Shown piece by piece: positions 10,017-21,539 of a DNA stretch of 64,000 nucleotides. How positions within the stretch are numbered: the stretch's first letter is position 1; each line of letters starts with the position of its first letter. Source of the DNA: Hyposmocoma kahamanoa (taxonomy: Eukaryota > Arthropoda > Insecta > Lepidoptera > Cosmopterigidae); the NCBI RefSeq assembly GCF_003589595.1, contig NW_020653397.1, positions 1,721,092-1,785,091 of the forward strand, read 5' to 3'. Position numbers and translations under genes: made by a program. The notes under the pieces are model-generated. The model was given only the letters and a program-made list of their open reading frames with translations. It did not search any database and had not been told where the DNA came from.

Positions 10017-13000
10017 TTTGTTTTTAAGGCAATTTCTCGTAACTTTTGTGGACGTTGTGATTTTTTACATTTAAATAACAAATTTGTTGTAAATACTAAA
10101 TAGTATACGAACGCTCCCAAATTGGACAAAAAAGTAACTCGGAGATGGCACAAAGAAATTGAAATTAATCATTATTTTGATTTTAAATTCGGAGCTTAAT
10201 CGTGTATAAAAACATATTTTGTTACGTCCATAGTCTCGAATGGGAAAAATTTTACTTTCCAGCTAAAAAAATGTAATTATCGACTCAAGGGCCCTGGCAA
10301 TACTGCTTATGATAATCTGTGACACCACAGATACCCGTATTCGAAGAGGATTTATAAGCAGTTCATTCAGCCTTTGCTATTTACGTTTGGTTTCTTGTTT
10401 TGTCGTTAAGCAAGAAATATAAATTTCAAAATTATATCGCAGCATCTTGGGCAGTGGACTGTCTGTGCTGCCCTCCTTGTCTTAACTAAAACAACCTTCA
10501 AAACTTCAAACTGGAATATGTTTAATTCCAGACTTTTCAGAGTAATGTACCCGAACCATATTTGTTCAGCAATATAAACTCTTATATTTTCACATATTTT
10601 TTATAAAGAAACGCATACAAATTATGTAAACAAAAATTTATATGGGAGTTCGCCAATGTTCTTTCTTGGTCAGATGTCGTACTTGTGTCAGCGTGAGTAT
10701 GTGAATCTTGTCAGGTTTTCCGTGATATCACAGGAAAACGGGTTCGAAGATCACCATTAACTTAAAATAATTGCAACAATGTCTTAGCCGGTGTACCAGG
10801 TGAACAGAAAACGCGAGACGTCTCTAACGCTTATCAAGTACTTCTAGCATATTAATTCGCGACGCCAGCCGACGACGCCAAGTCCGTATTTACTTAATCA
10901 CCTGCCACACAACTGATCGCAATCTGTATGTACTACGCTTAATTAATTCTTACCGCGTTTCGTTATGACTACATTAATGTTTAAGACAGGTATATGGAGA
11001 TTTTAAGAGCAGATAAGCCGTTTTCTTGGTGTAAAGAAAGGTTATGTATTTACGTTTGATTAACGTGGCTCAAAATTTTATTCGTTTAACAATTTTAAAG
11101 GATGCAACCCTTACTAGTAAAGAAAAAATAATCATGATAAAACTTGCGCGTCGAAGCCACCAAACTCACATTGGACCAGACTAAAAATATTAGAGAAAAC
11201 CCGTGCCTTGCAGTGGGATGTATAAATGTGTTTACGAGGATATTTTGTTTAAAATTTCGGCCGTAGAGAAGAGGGACATGTGTGAAGTATATTACATTGA
11301 TGGTTATCGGAAAACTCCGATACTAACTCTACAAGTATCTAACAGTACCAGCCAAGCAGAAGTGAGCAACAACGTACACGATAAACAAATTAGTGTGCAG
11401 TGAGCCGCATCAAATATTCATCGCAACAGGAACAAATCGAATCAGTACGGGGCGTGCCGTCTTCTGTTCGCCTCTGAACGCCTGGTACTCTATGTACGCC
11501 GTTAATAATAAAAAACCGAATTTGCTACGTTCGCTTATTGTTTATTTTCTTTTCTTTGTTTTCTTTTACCGTTTTTGGGGCCGAGAGAAACATTTCCGAT
11601 TTACTTTGGCGTAATTTTACCAAACTTCCGAATGAGTCTGTAACGCCCTAAAAGTATGTTTGAAAAATAGTGTTGCGCTTATCGCAATATAGATAGAAAA
11701 AATTTACATCACAAAATGGCTGAAGTTATCGTGGAAAACTGTGACACTGATGAAACGCAACGCATTGTCGGATCGAGTGTTACCAGCAGCATTGTGATGG
11801 TAATAGGGGCAAAGTAATAAAATTACTTTTAGGCCATTACGCTCCCCTGCGACGTACAGGGTGTAGACAATAAAACGGTTACAATTCGACAAAAAACAAC
11901 GGATTATTGTCTGTGTAATTGTTTTATTCGCGTATTCAGATTTATTTCGGTTTTTCGCGCAAGCGTGACTGGTTTGTGGCGTAGAAGAGATTTGCTTTCT
12001 TTACTTCCTGTCAACGACATTGATATTCTTCTTTAAAATTATATATCACCAAAATAATATTTATTGGTAACGTCATAAAATGTAGTTTCATTACGAGTTT
12101 TCTACGAAAAGAAATGTACTTTTCGCAGAAAATTCTGTTAAAACAGCTAAACTTGCACAATTAACAATATATACACATCATCCCATATAAGTTCAGCGTG
12201 CAAAATCAGAGTGCAGTAGCATCCCCTAATTCATGTAGGGTGCAGTTGAAGGGTGGCCCTGCTACTGCGGAGCCTCGTGCCGTGCGAAAAGTCAAGAGAT
12301 ATCTCGAATTAACTTAATTAGACTCGGGTTACAGCTACTGCATGAGAAGATGGTGACAATTTTGAGTTCTTTTAAGAACTTGGATCGATTATTTTGATTT
12401 TGTTACATGTCTAGCGATCGTATTTTGCTAACCGGTTCTGGGTTCAGCAACAACAATTTAGCAGTCAAAGGTGCACGACGAATTTGGAACAGAGGTCATT
12501 GTTTAATATCTTCGTACCAAAAGTTACGCCAAAATCATCTTTACCAATCATACCTTGAATATGAGAATAACGCCGACATCTTTAAGTTGATAAAACTAGT
12601 AGATACATACATACTTGAACACCATGTTTGAAAGAACACGTATACGGTAAAACTTAGACCAAACCAGCATTTCAAATACGAATTTCGTAAAAAAGGTACA
12701 AGAAAATATATCCATCGACCAATTTTAGACAATCCACCGCACCCAAACAAGAAGCTTTCTCATAAATGGTATACCAAACGCTGCCAATTTCAAACAAAAC
12801 TCTATACCCGATACCCCAAATACCCTAGCAATAAGTTGGCGTTCATTAGGGGTAATCCATGGTGTTTGCTCCCATGGCTCATAAGCGGATTGCGCAACCC
12901 GACACCGAATCCGCGACCCCTGTGTGTGGGCACGCGCCACCGAACTATAGGGGCTATTGTGCCATGTGGGAAGCAACAATAGCGATGCGTGTTACAGTCC

Positions 13001-13355
13001 TAGTGAATACAATTTGCTTGTAAAGCTTGCTTCTTGCCTTTGTCCGATTTTGCTGTGCGGTTTCCGATTGTGGATCGGAGTGTAATTTTGTGGATGTAGG
13101 AGATAAGTCACGCACATGAGCAGCAGAGTCTATTGACCTAAGAGGAAACCTGATGAGTGGGATGTATAACGTAGTTGTAGGATGATGTCACCCCGCCAAC
13201 ACAGCTTATTACTGGCTTTAGCGCTATACGGAATTGAGAAACCTGTTTACGCTACAGAGAAGTGCGTTTGATATAATTTTTTTGCACGTTTTTTAATCAT
13301 CAAATCAAATGCCATTCATATATATGTATATAGCATATCTTGAAAAATTTATTAA
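9970..13355. other. Intergenic, AT-rich, no gene recognised
   Basis: No family from this window is clearly present. Two hairpins are visible (10715-10739 and 12098-12132). A weak tRNA-like B-box stretch lies on the minus strand near 12870-12975 but lacks a convincing A box. Short ORFs have no support. Confidence 0.35.
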
Positions 13356-13360
13356 CTACT

Positions 13361-13515
13361 GTTGTAATAATAATAATCAAGAGTGTCATGGACGCACACA
13401 TAAACAACCACAAGAAATAAGTGTAGTCATACAAATATTTCTCCCGGCCCGAGAATCGAACCCGGGAACTATGCGTGGTAGATCAGCATGATAACCATTC
13501 GGGTACGGTGGCAGT
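13361..13515 (-). mobile_element. SINE-C copy
   Basis: Plus-strand order CATGGACGCACACATAAACA, ACAAATATTTCTCCCGGCCC, GAATCGAACCCGGG, then the decayed A-box region ATAACCATTCGGGTACGG. On the minus strand this is a tRNA-like head, CGGGTTCGATTCTCGGGCCG, GGGAGAAATATTTGT and the body. It matches 17884-18102. Confidence 0.8.
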
Positions 13516-13683
13516 TATTTGGATATTAGAAGTTAGAAGCAGCAATACTTGCTTTTAAAGTCACACATTGATGACTTCATACAAGCTGCATATTAACGAT
13601 TGTTCGGTTAAAGCAAATGGTTTTTCTACTTCTGACTTTATGTATGCCTAGTCGTAGTTTTGCATAAAAAATTATATAAGTGA

Positions 13684-13738
13684 GTGTCACTTCTAAGCAC
13701 GGGTGTCACTTCTAAGCACGGGTCGTTTCTAAAGACAG
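13684..13738 (+). repeat. 19 bp tandem repeat, two units plus partial
   Basis: GTGTCACTTCTAAGCACGG occurs twice head to tail (13684-13702 and 13703-13721) and a decayed third unit (GTCGTTTCTAAAGACAGG) follows. Confidence 0.8.
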
Positions 13739-13757
13739 GGCTTATGCTGTTGTGTAA

Positions 13758-13808
13758 TACGAGCAGAGTTCGTCCAGGGAAGTATTGCTACCATTTCTAT
13801 TTACTTAT
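13758..13808 (-). repeat. Fam-A fragment, 3' terminus
   Basis: AGTTCGTCCAGGGAAGTATT followed by GCTACCATTTCTATTTACTT is the minus-strand Fam-A end. Confidence 0.55.
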
Positions 13809-13962
13809 TAGTTTTGAACGACAAAGGCATAGTAGAATAAAACAAGCAGGGTAACTCCGTACAAAATAACAGCGCGGCTTGTAAGTGTGTGCAACCACCG
13901 CGCGCCGTGTACGGACGCACACATTCGCATAATTATGTTATATTATGTAGTTATAGCCGAAG

Positions 13963-14112
13963 AAGCCGTGGTAGCCTATTGGTTTGACCTACTGCCTCTC
14001 AAGCAGAGGGTTGTGGGTTCGAATACGGGCTCGCACCTCTCGAGTTTCTCGGAATTTATGTGCGAAATTAAATTATGAAATTTATCATGAGCTTTTCGGT
14101 GAAGGAATACAA
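13963..14112 (+). mobile_element. SINE-D copy with tRNA-like head
   Basis: The head has an A box GTGGTAGCCTATTGG, an anticodon arm CTGC-CTCTCAA-GCAG (loop anticodon CTC, Glu-like) and a B box GGGTTCGAATACGG. The body continues CTCGCACCTCTCGAGTTTCT, TTTATGTGCGAAATTA, TTTATCATGAGCTTTTCGGT and GAAGGAA. This is a widespread lepidopteran SINE plan. It is transcribed, if at all, by RNA polymerase III from the internal boxes. Sequence after GAAGGAATACAACAACAACA no longer matches. Confidence 0.8.
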
Positions 14113-14114
14113 CA

Positions 14115-15815
14115 ACAACAAGAGTTGTGAACGTTCTTTCCGCTTCTATCTTTCATTACGATGTTTTTCTTTACGAGCTGGAGGTAGGTACTAAACACAT
14201 TCACAAAAAATACAACAATTTACCTTTTTATTTACTCAGGTTACTTTTCTCTTCCTAATTTCGGTGGCAATTTTATTTTTTTTAATTTAAATCTTCTAGA
14301 ATATTCTCATAAAGTACTAATTGATATTCGAGTGTAGTATTCAGAAATATTATTTAATATTTCACGGTAAAATACTCGAATACTAAATAACAAAAATTGC
14401 CAGGGAATTTAGGTAGAAAAACTACCCTGAAAATTACCCTATACTATTTAAATATATAAAACAACTTATTTACTTATAAAATTTATTGTATAGTGTCCAA
14501 ATTTTTAAATGACCAATGCCGAAGTTAAGTGTATAATTTTTGACAGTTATAGGTATATTAATTCTAACGTTATTGAAATGATTATTTTGAAATCTAGATA
14601 CATTTTACAGTTATTATCATTGAAATGGACCAAAAAAACTAGTACTGTAAGCACGTAATATTAAAAAAACAGTTACATCTAGTATAGTCTGTTGAAGCGC
14701 ATGTGATTAAATATACACTATAACTTCAATATCTTTTGTATGCCCCATATTTGGCCGGATACAGTGAAACTATCTTATTTTGTTATATGTCAACTTCTAT
14801 ACAACCATGTGTTCACAAATAAATAAATTATGATAGTTATTAACTTTATCCAACACACAATCTATCTTTAGTTAATTTATCAGTGCATGAAATGAAAAAC
14901 ACCCAAAAACAAACCAAAATAAATTCTAAGCGATCCTCATCTATTCTCAAATTCTGGAGATATAACTTCGTCCTCTCTGCGAATGACAAGGGAAATTTAT
15001 CGCCCAACACTAGTGCAGTCGCAAATGAGTGCAGGCCTATCGAGTTACGCCAATCAACTGAAAGCACGCGCCGTATAAGGTTGAGGTGTACATCGATAGA
15101 CATGTCGATGAATATAATATTTATTACATTTTTATTGCAGTGTTAAGTCATGTCGCACCCCTGCGCTCTGGTGAAACAGTGACTTAGCTTACATTTATAA
15201 AATTTATAGAAAATGAATTAAAAGTTTTGTATTTAGGGCTACTGAACATATTTGAAGAGCTCGTAAGTGATCGTCCTGTCACTTAGTATAATGAGAAAAA
15301 AAAACTATATCAATTACGTATTACGCCATCTATAGAAAAATTAGGAAATGCATAATGCGTCTATATTTTCCGTATAAATTGCGTTTTAAAAATGGTTTGG
15401 TATCACAATTTTTTGCCATCAAGTCTCTGGTTTTACGGAGGTGCCATATGATGACGGTATATGCAAGTTAGGATTGTCAAACAGTCTTCAAGTTCTCGTC
15501 AAGATATGGCCATTGTACTGTTTCAACAGTAACTTCATGTGACGCCTAATTTAATGTTTATAGTACTTTAGTCTAGTAGCTAATGCTCCTTAGTTCCCTT
15601 TACTTCCTATAATGAAATTCAAATACATGATATAAAAGACTAACAATATTAAATAAAAGTTGTATCTCTTGATTAAGTTGGACACCTACCAGACAACTAA
15701 ATATGCTCACCCTCTCACACTTTTTATTTAAGACTTCTTAAATAGAAACAATACAAATGTTGAGCAGTAAAAGGTGTTGTTCTATGTATTAAAACCATCT
15801 TAATCGTAAGTAGTG
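14115..15815. other. Intergenic, strongly AT-rich
   Basis: No gene or family seen. A stretch at 14880-15145 has ORFs on both strands, but they show no recognisable protein and no splice context. Confidence 0.35.
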
Positions 15816-15821
15816 TGGTTG

Positions 15822-16075
15822 TTAGCCGAGCGAGAGAACGGTTGCGTCCTCAACTAACTGCACGACGTTTCGAATCCCTATGATGGCATGTACCTATGAT
15901 TTAAGTCCTAAGTTAAATACATTTGTCAATATATAGTAGCGACGTTCGCAAACGTTCAAGGCAAACATCATTATGAAACCTGCTCGTTAAAAAACGTTCA
16001 CAACCCATGGAAGACGTGTAAAGTCCTCAATGTTGGCCCAAATCCTGTCCTTATTAAAGACGCATGTCTAGCGGT
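15822..16075 (+). mobile_element. SINE-T copy, tRNA-like head and body
   Basis: The head has TTGTTAGCCGAGCGAG (A box) and a B box GTTTCGAATCCCTATG. The body has ACCTATGATTTAAGT, a CGTTCGCAAACGTTC block, TCATTATGAAACCTGCTCG, CGTTCACAACCCATGG and AAAGTCCTCAATGTTGGCCC. That matches the general lepidopteran SINE order. The copy is diverged. Confidence 0.55.
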
Positions 16076-16268
16076 GGTACGTATTGACAACGGGTTGACA
16101 AAAAAATAAAAATAGAATAAACTAACATCGACAAATACTATTCTAATTTCATCGACCTGTTGCAATCTCTAATTCAGCGACAACGACGGTGTGGTAATGC
16201 GTTCCGATTTGATGGATTGGCTTCTTTGCAGTCCCTCCTATTTGCAAACACCCTTATCGCAACGCTTA

Positions 16269-16318
16269 GGGCCTGCAGGGCGAGGGACAGGGTGCAGGAG
16301 CGCGGGGGGGACAGGGGG
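16269..16318 (+). other. Predicted G-quadruplex motif
   Basis: Plus-strand G runs GGG at 16269, 16278, 16284 and 16290 have loops of 6, 3 and 3. A seven-G and a five-G run follow at 16304 and 16314. The motif meets the usual G3N1-7 rule by inspection. Flanking sequence is AT-rich, so the island is sharp. Confidence 0.6.
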
Positions 16319-16654
16319 CTAATTAAAATTGGCATCCGAAACGGGAATACTTCAAATTTGTTAATATGAACTCTAATTTAACCATTATAAGGTTTATTGT
16401 TAAATGGAAAGTGTTTTGTTTTGCAAAAGTGACGTAGATAATTGTTTTTTATGTTTGGTTTTAGTTTCACAGGCGTTAATATTATTGACGTCAAAGTTTA
16501 AAATGTTTAGTGTAGTTAAATATCACAAACCGTTTTTCCACTGGGTTACCATAGCTTTCGTATTAATATAATTTTAAAGTTTTCTCTGAGTAAATATAAC
16601 AAAAGTGATTCCATATCTATTACGATTATGTACCATTACAATATTGTCGTGTAA

Positions 16655-16840
16655 CTTATGGCAGCCTGGTACTTCATAGGATACAGGTATGGAAACAAAT
16701 TGACAATCTACATGGAGAATACATATACAGATGTGGTCATTTAGCGATAGAAAATTATGCCGCTATAGAGACACGAACCGAAGACCCCTAAGGCAAGAAG
16801 CACTAGTGCTCCCAATAAAGCTGTAATTATTTGAATTGGA
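16655..16840 (+). mobile_element. Fam-I repeat, copy 2
   Basis: AACTTATGGCAGCCTGGTAC, TTCATAGG and ACAGGTATGGAAACAAATTG match the minus-strand copy at 4978-5250. It ends near CCAATAAAGCTG, without the TGGAA tail. Confidence 0.5.
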
Positions 16841-17404
16841 AACATGCCACAAAAAACACAACTTCTTTCTAATAACGAATCTTGGTTTTGTTTCCTAAAT
16901 TAAGAAACATGCAAAACATTATTAATCCGTTAAAAGCAGTTTTAAGGGTCGTTCACCCCGTTAGTCCTATTCCGTTCTACCATATACCAATGATATTTTA
17001 AGCTGAGTTTTCACCTCACGGTTGTTAAAACTCAGCTATCCGACAATGAGGCTGTCAGGTCATCAGCAAACTGCTGAGTTTGACAACACAGCGGTGATTA
17101 AGCCAACGCCGCGGTTTTGGTCTGAAGCGAAAATTGTCCTATGTGACTTTACGGATCATTATGAGAAGCTAATATTTAGTTTCACCTTCGTTATGGTATT
17201 ACGCCCTGCCCTCCTTAGAGAGTACATTGAGTATTAAGCGGTAAAGTAGGTAAAGAAGAAGAAAGAAATTAAGGTAAGAAATTACTAACGAGAGTTTGTT
17301 GGAAGCCCTAAGTCGAAGGCTGAGGGCCTTAATTATTCGAGTCTTGTAATTTTGCCACCATTTGCAACCACAGACGCATGCAGCCACAATACATTAGATA
17401 TAAA

Positions 17405-17620
17405 ACAAATAATAGATAGATAGATAGAAAATTCTTTATTGTTAGCACCACATTACAATATACAGATTACAGTATACAGGACAAAACTAAACACATTACT
17501 CGGGTAACAATTGGCGGTCTTATCGCTTACAGCGATTTCTTCCAGACAACCTTAGGATGGAGAGAGATTGTACATGAATAAAAGCGGGGGTGCTAGATAA
17601 AAAATAATTTGTAAATTCTA
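17405..17620 (-). mobile_element. LINE 3' UTR end with polyA signal and CTAT tail
   Basis: On the minus strand: GGTTGTCTGGAAGAAATCGC, TGTAAGCGATAAGACCGCC, GTTAGCACAATAAAG-like AACAATAAAGAATTTTC, then a (CTAT)n run at about 17412-17430. The block TCTGGAAGAGATCGCTTTTTAGCGATAAGRCCGCC is a well-known lepidopteran LINE 3' UTR motif as I recall it. The tail sits at the low-coordinate end, as expected for a minus-strand insertion. No ORF is retained. Confidence 0.7.
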
Positions 17621-17883
17621 AAAATACTGCAGCATTTGAATTCACATAATAAATAGCAAATGTTTTCTTTTTTTATTCTTCAAGGATAAGTGAAATATAC
17701 GTCCAGATTTTTCCAGTCTAAGAACTTTTTTGTAAAAAATCCATAATAGCATAATTTGGGACTTTATGGTCGACTTTGTCTGCATGTCATGACTCTCGAG
17801 CAAGTGCGATGAAAACACAGTTTACGTACTGCGTGTCGCGCCTGCAATTAGCATACAAATATTAACAGCAAAATATACAATGT

Positions 17884-18102
17884 TTTATAATAATAATAAC
17901 ACACACACTCAACATAGCCCCGCACTAGGGAAACCCTGTGTCGCGGGTGCCATGGACACACATATAGGCAACCACAAATTACACCCAAACTCACGAGAGA
18001 AACAAATGTAGGTCATACAAATATTTCTCCCGGCCCGGGAATCGAACCTGGGACCTCTGCGTGGCAGTCCGGCATGGTAACCGTTCGGCCACAGAGGCAG
18101 TT
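17884..18102 (-). mobile_element. SINE-C copy, best preserved
   Basis: Minus strand: TGCCTCTGTGGCCGAACGG (A box), a Gly-GCC-like anticodon region CTGCCACGCAG, CCAGGTTCGATTCCCGGGCC (B box), GGGAGAAATATTTGTATGAC, CTCTCGTGAGTTTGGGTGTA, TTTGTGGTTGCCTATATGTG, CCATGGCACCCGCGACACAG and a (GTGT) then (TTATTA)n end. This copy defines the family here. Confidence 0.85.
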
Positions 18103-18194
18103 AAAAATGTTTGCATTTATTGTCAAAGTCATATTATATTGTAATTACAATTAAACATTTTTAATTGAATAATATAATTTAAAAAAAAACGTCT

Positions 18195-18320
18195 AACTTT
18201 TTCCAAAAAAAACCGACCCCAAAAGTTCATTCGTGGAATTCACAAACAACAGTACAATGCAGTAACATACATATAAAAATACAGTCTAATTGGGAACCGC
18301 CTCAACTTTTGAAGGTAAGT
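18195..18320 (-). repeat. Fam-J repeat, deleted middle
   Basis: Minus strand: CTTCAAAAGTTGAGGCGGTT, GACTGTATTTTTATATGTAT, GTTACTG, then GGGGTCGGTTTTTTTTGG. Both family ends are present, the long middle is absent. Confidence 0.45.
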
Positions 18321-19073
18321 TATTACTTGGTGTACACTCCGCTACAGGTGAAGACTAAAATAGGACAGGACAGGACTAGAGTATGATTTCTAGTGCTTTA
18401 AAAGATACTCAAGTCCTGACTTGAGCATTGAGTAGAGCTCTGGAATACGACCCTGAAAATCAGCAATGCTGAATATTTATCCTTTTTGTCCATATAACTA
18501 AATTATGTTTACTGTTAGTTTTTAATGTTGTGTTTCCTATGTTTTGAGGAGATTGTCTTTTTGTAATTTTTGTTTTATTGTAAACGATGTTACTGCTAAA
18601 TGATATAACCCAATAAAACAATAAGAAACAAACAATCAAAACGTAAATACTTTTACGATGCTCAACCCTTCTGGCGTCACGTAGGGTCGATTACGTACCA
18701 TCGAAAATTAGTCTAATAACTCGAATTGACGATTCCGGCGGAACGGCCAATTAAGAAGGAGTTACAGGAGTGATCCTCTAGATATCCGAGTTATGGGGTG
18801 CCTTTATAGACCATTAAATGTGCAATTATATTGTTGAGAAATATTTTGTGTACTGTCTGAATTTACAATCGTTAGTTTACGATATCGTTTTGGTTTGAGA
18901 TAAAGGTGTTGTAATTGACGCTTTTGGGTTTTGACAATCTGAAGCCCATAAATTCGCGCCCTTTGTGTAATAAAACCACATCTGTAAAATGACAATTATT
19001 CGAAAGAAAGGTTAAAAATTCTATGAATGTAATTAACTGGTAACTTTTTATGATACAATAGGAGATTTATAGT

Positions 19074-19572
19074 TAATTAAGTTTTTATTGAATTGATATT
19101 CAATTATTTTTTGTGAAATTACTCCACTAGTTTGTTATAATTATTAATACAAAGATCGAACACTTAGAAAAAATTCCTTCGATCCGGTCGGATTCGAACC
19201 GACGTCTTCTTGCATACCGTGCCAGACGCTACACCAACTAAGCCACGGAACGAACCAACGGACCTCACGAATTTTTCTATGTGCTTGCGTCGTGTCTTTG
19301 TACTTGGTCTTTCAAAGACTTTTTAGTCGTAGCGCCATCTATGAGAAATCTATGACAGATTTATCACCCAGTTAGTACCTTTACAGCTACCAGTCCTGGC
19401 GAGAGATGTCGCTATTCACTGTATTAATTATTATTTTTTTTTTTCCGTGGCTTAGTTGGTGTAGCGTCTGGCACGGTATGCAAGAAGACGTCGGTTCGAA
19501 TCCGACCGGATCGAAGGAATTTTTTCTGAGTGTTTTTTCTGAGTATTCGATCTTTGTATTAATAATTAGATT
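19074..19572. mobile_element. Fam-B element with two tRNA-like inverted arms
   Basis: The left arm (19134-19262) reads ATTATTAATACAAAGATCGA, then a minus-strand tRNA-like module. The right arm (19436-19572) carries the same module on the plus strand (CCGTGGCTTAGTTGGTGTAG, GGTTCGAATCCGACCGGATC), then GAGTATTCGATCTTTGTATT and AATAATTA. The central 170 bases contain TAGTCGTAGCGCCATCTATG. Outer sequence before the left arm (TGAATTGATATTCAATTATT, ACTCCACTAGTTTG) is the reverse complement of sequence after the right arm of 21540-21965. Confidence 0.8.
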
Positions 19573-19577
19573 TATAG

Positions 19578-19895
19578 TTTTTAATCGGCTTAAAAAAAGG
19601 GGGAAATTCACAACTCGATTGTATTTTGTATGTATGAATGTTACGCGATAACTATTTGTGAAGCGATTTTGATGATTCTTTTTTTGTTGGAAAGATGGTA
19701 CCTCAGTAGTGATCCCGTTTATATTTGAAGAAAATATTCCACCTTTAAGGGTGGCAAACTAGGGGATCAATCCGGTATCGCGCAATTTCCGGTAACTGAC
19801 TTCAATAAAACTTGGAATTTCGCCTTAATTCTAGATTTAATTCCACGAAATTATGAGGTCAGTTTATTTTTATAAAAAAGTTATTACATATATTT
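19578..19895 (+). repeat. Fam-J repeat, near full
   Basis: TTTAATCGGCTTAAAAAAAG, a TGTATGTATGAATGTTACGC block, TTTTGATGATTCTTTTTTTG, TTGGAAAGATGGTACCTCAG, GAAGAAAATATTCCACCTTT, AAGGGTGGCAAACTAGGGGA and TTCAATAAAACTTGG. Three other copies are present (18195, 22742, 29790). The family is common in Lepidoptera as I recall, class unknown. Confidence 0.65.
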
Positions 19896-19964
19896 TCGTG
19901 GAGCTCGTGTTATTTTTATGACTTTCACGTGATAACAAAAGCACGTTTAAAATTTGTAATTAGG

Positions 19965-20165
19965 TTTGAATATCTTGTGAGAAAAGGAATTCACCAAATT
20001 GTGAAGATTGTAATAAAATTGAAGACGTCCAACACTTGGTGGCGGAATGAACCAAGAACGAAGGCCAGCGACAACTCCTGATGTTTCTATTAAAATTGAA
20101 CCGCTCTCCAACATTATTCACTTGTTTCAAGGGACTCTGAACCCTTGTCAAAATATACAAAAATG
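19965..20165 (+). mobile_element. Non-LTR retrotransposon RNase H/C-terminal fragment
   Basis: In one frame the plus strand encodes SPNCEDCNKIEDVQHLVAE, a stop, then TKNEGQRQLLMFLL. The C-x2-C, then H, then (C replaced by stop) spacing matches the zinc-knuckle-like C-terminus of lepidopteran LINE ORF2 proteins (pattern CxxC...EDVxHxxxEC). In-frame stops show it is a dead fragment. Confidence 0.6.
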
Positions 20166-20169
20166 TTGT

Positions 20170-21530
20170 ATGATATAGTTAATCACCGTTATTTAACGTA
20201 GTCAAAGTGCAAGTCAAATAATCATTTATTGTATAGGTAAAATTTTTACACTTGAAAACGTCATTTTTTAAGCTACTGCTCGTTCACTACGCTGACCTCC
20301 CTGAGAAGAACGAGCAAGAAACTCTAGGGATTGCTGTTTTCAAATAAACTTAAATGCTATTACATACATATACACTTTGAATCAAATTTGTGTGGATTCT
20401 AGACTCATATACTTTTTCATTTCATCAAATTTGCAACATGACTTTTCAATTATAATACTTTTAATTTAAGTTTTAAACTTAGGAAATGATAATCTTAATA
20501 TATTATTCGGAATCTTATTGTAAAAACGTATACAGTTCCCTATAAAAGCATCGTCTACCTTAGCTAAACGAAATCGTGGTACCATGAGTTTCGACTTAGT
20601 TCTAATTATAGCATTTTTAATGTAATAATAATATTAAAATATAATTTTACTGTAAATTGTATGATAATTACAATAAGATTATTATTGGAATTGGGATATT
20701 GGTAGAAAGAAATATAAAGAATCAACTCAGGGCAACTTGAAAATTATATTCATAAATTTGAATAAGGAAACTAGGCCAGGTAAAAGGACTGACAGCAACT
20801 ATCACAGATTAGAAAATAAAGAGAAAAGAATAGTGGTGGCCAGTTGAGAGAGCGATTAATTTTTGTATAATAAATTTAAACAAATCAACAGTTACGATAG
20901 GACTGGCATATTCTTTAGAACAAAAGCCCTAACATTAAATAAAAATTTAAAAAGAATTGTTTTTAAATTGTTAATGTTTACTCATTACCTGAATACAGGT
21001 GAAGAGAAATTAAGGTCATGTAGAAGACTATGATATACCCTGTCTTTACAGGAAACCCGTATTCAGCAGTGTCACGTATAATGCATTTATGATGGTAATA
21101 TGGAATTCCTTAAGCATTTCCTTACACCTCAACTTTTTGTTAATAAGTTAAATTGTGTCAGTTCCAAAAACAAGTTTAAAATAAAATTCTATCACATACG
21201 AGTTAACGGCCACTCCCTGCGGTGTTAAAAATATGCAAAAATCACCCCAGGGGTGAATATTAAGCAATGTCATTTTGTATAATATTCCGCAATTAAAATT
21301 TAAATTGAAATCAATGCGCGAATGAACGGACTTAGGGCTGGTGGGAGTAAGGGTTAATTCCTTTAGTAGTTTGTGAATGTGCTAGGGAGCAATTATCATT
21401 CGGATGAGTTTCTTTGGCATTGTTTTTGCGTATTCCGTAAAAATGACATTTGGGAAAAAGACTTCATGAAGTAAATATATTCTCAATATGAATTTTTTAT
21501 AATACCATATACATTATCACTGCAACATTT
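20170..21530. other. Intergenic, AT-rich
   Basis: No gene or repeat family recognised. Confidence 0.35.
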
Positions 21531-21539
21531 AATTAAACA

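Noticed and set aside
12870..12975. Minus-strand tRNA-like SINE head
   Set aside because: The B-box-like GCGGATTCGGTGTC is weak, the A box is poor, and no second copy in the window supports it.
13963..14035. Possible tRNA-Glu gene
   Set aside because: The head is joined to a SINE-D body that recurs at other loci, and stem pairing is incomplete.
18020..18100. Possible functional tRNA-Gly gene
   Set aside because: A and B boxes are good but the acceptor stem does not pair, and the sequence continues into the SINE-C body, which recurs elsewhere.
19387..19651. 74- and 81-codon ORFs encoding FDPVGFEPTSSCIPCQTL-like peptides
   Set aside because: They are translations of the Fam-B tRNA-like module. 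The same peptide type appears wherever this repeat occurs.
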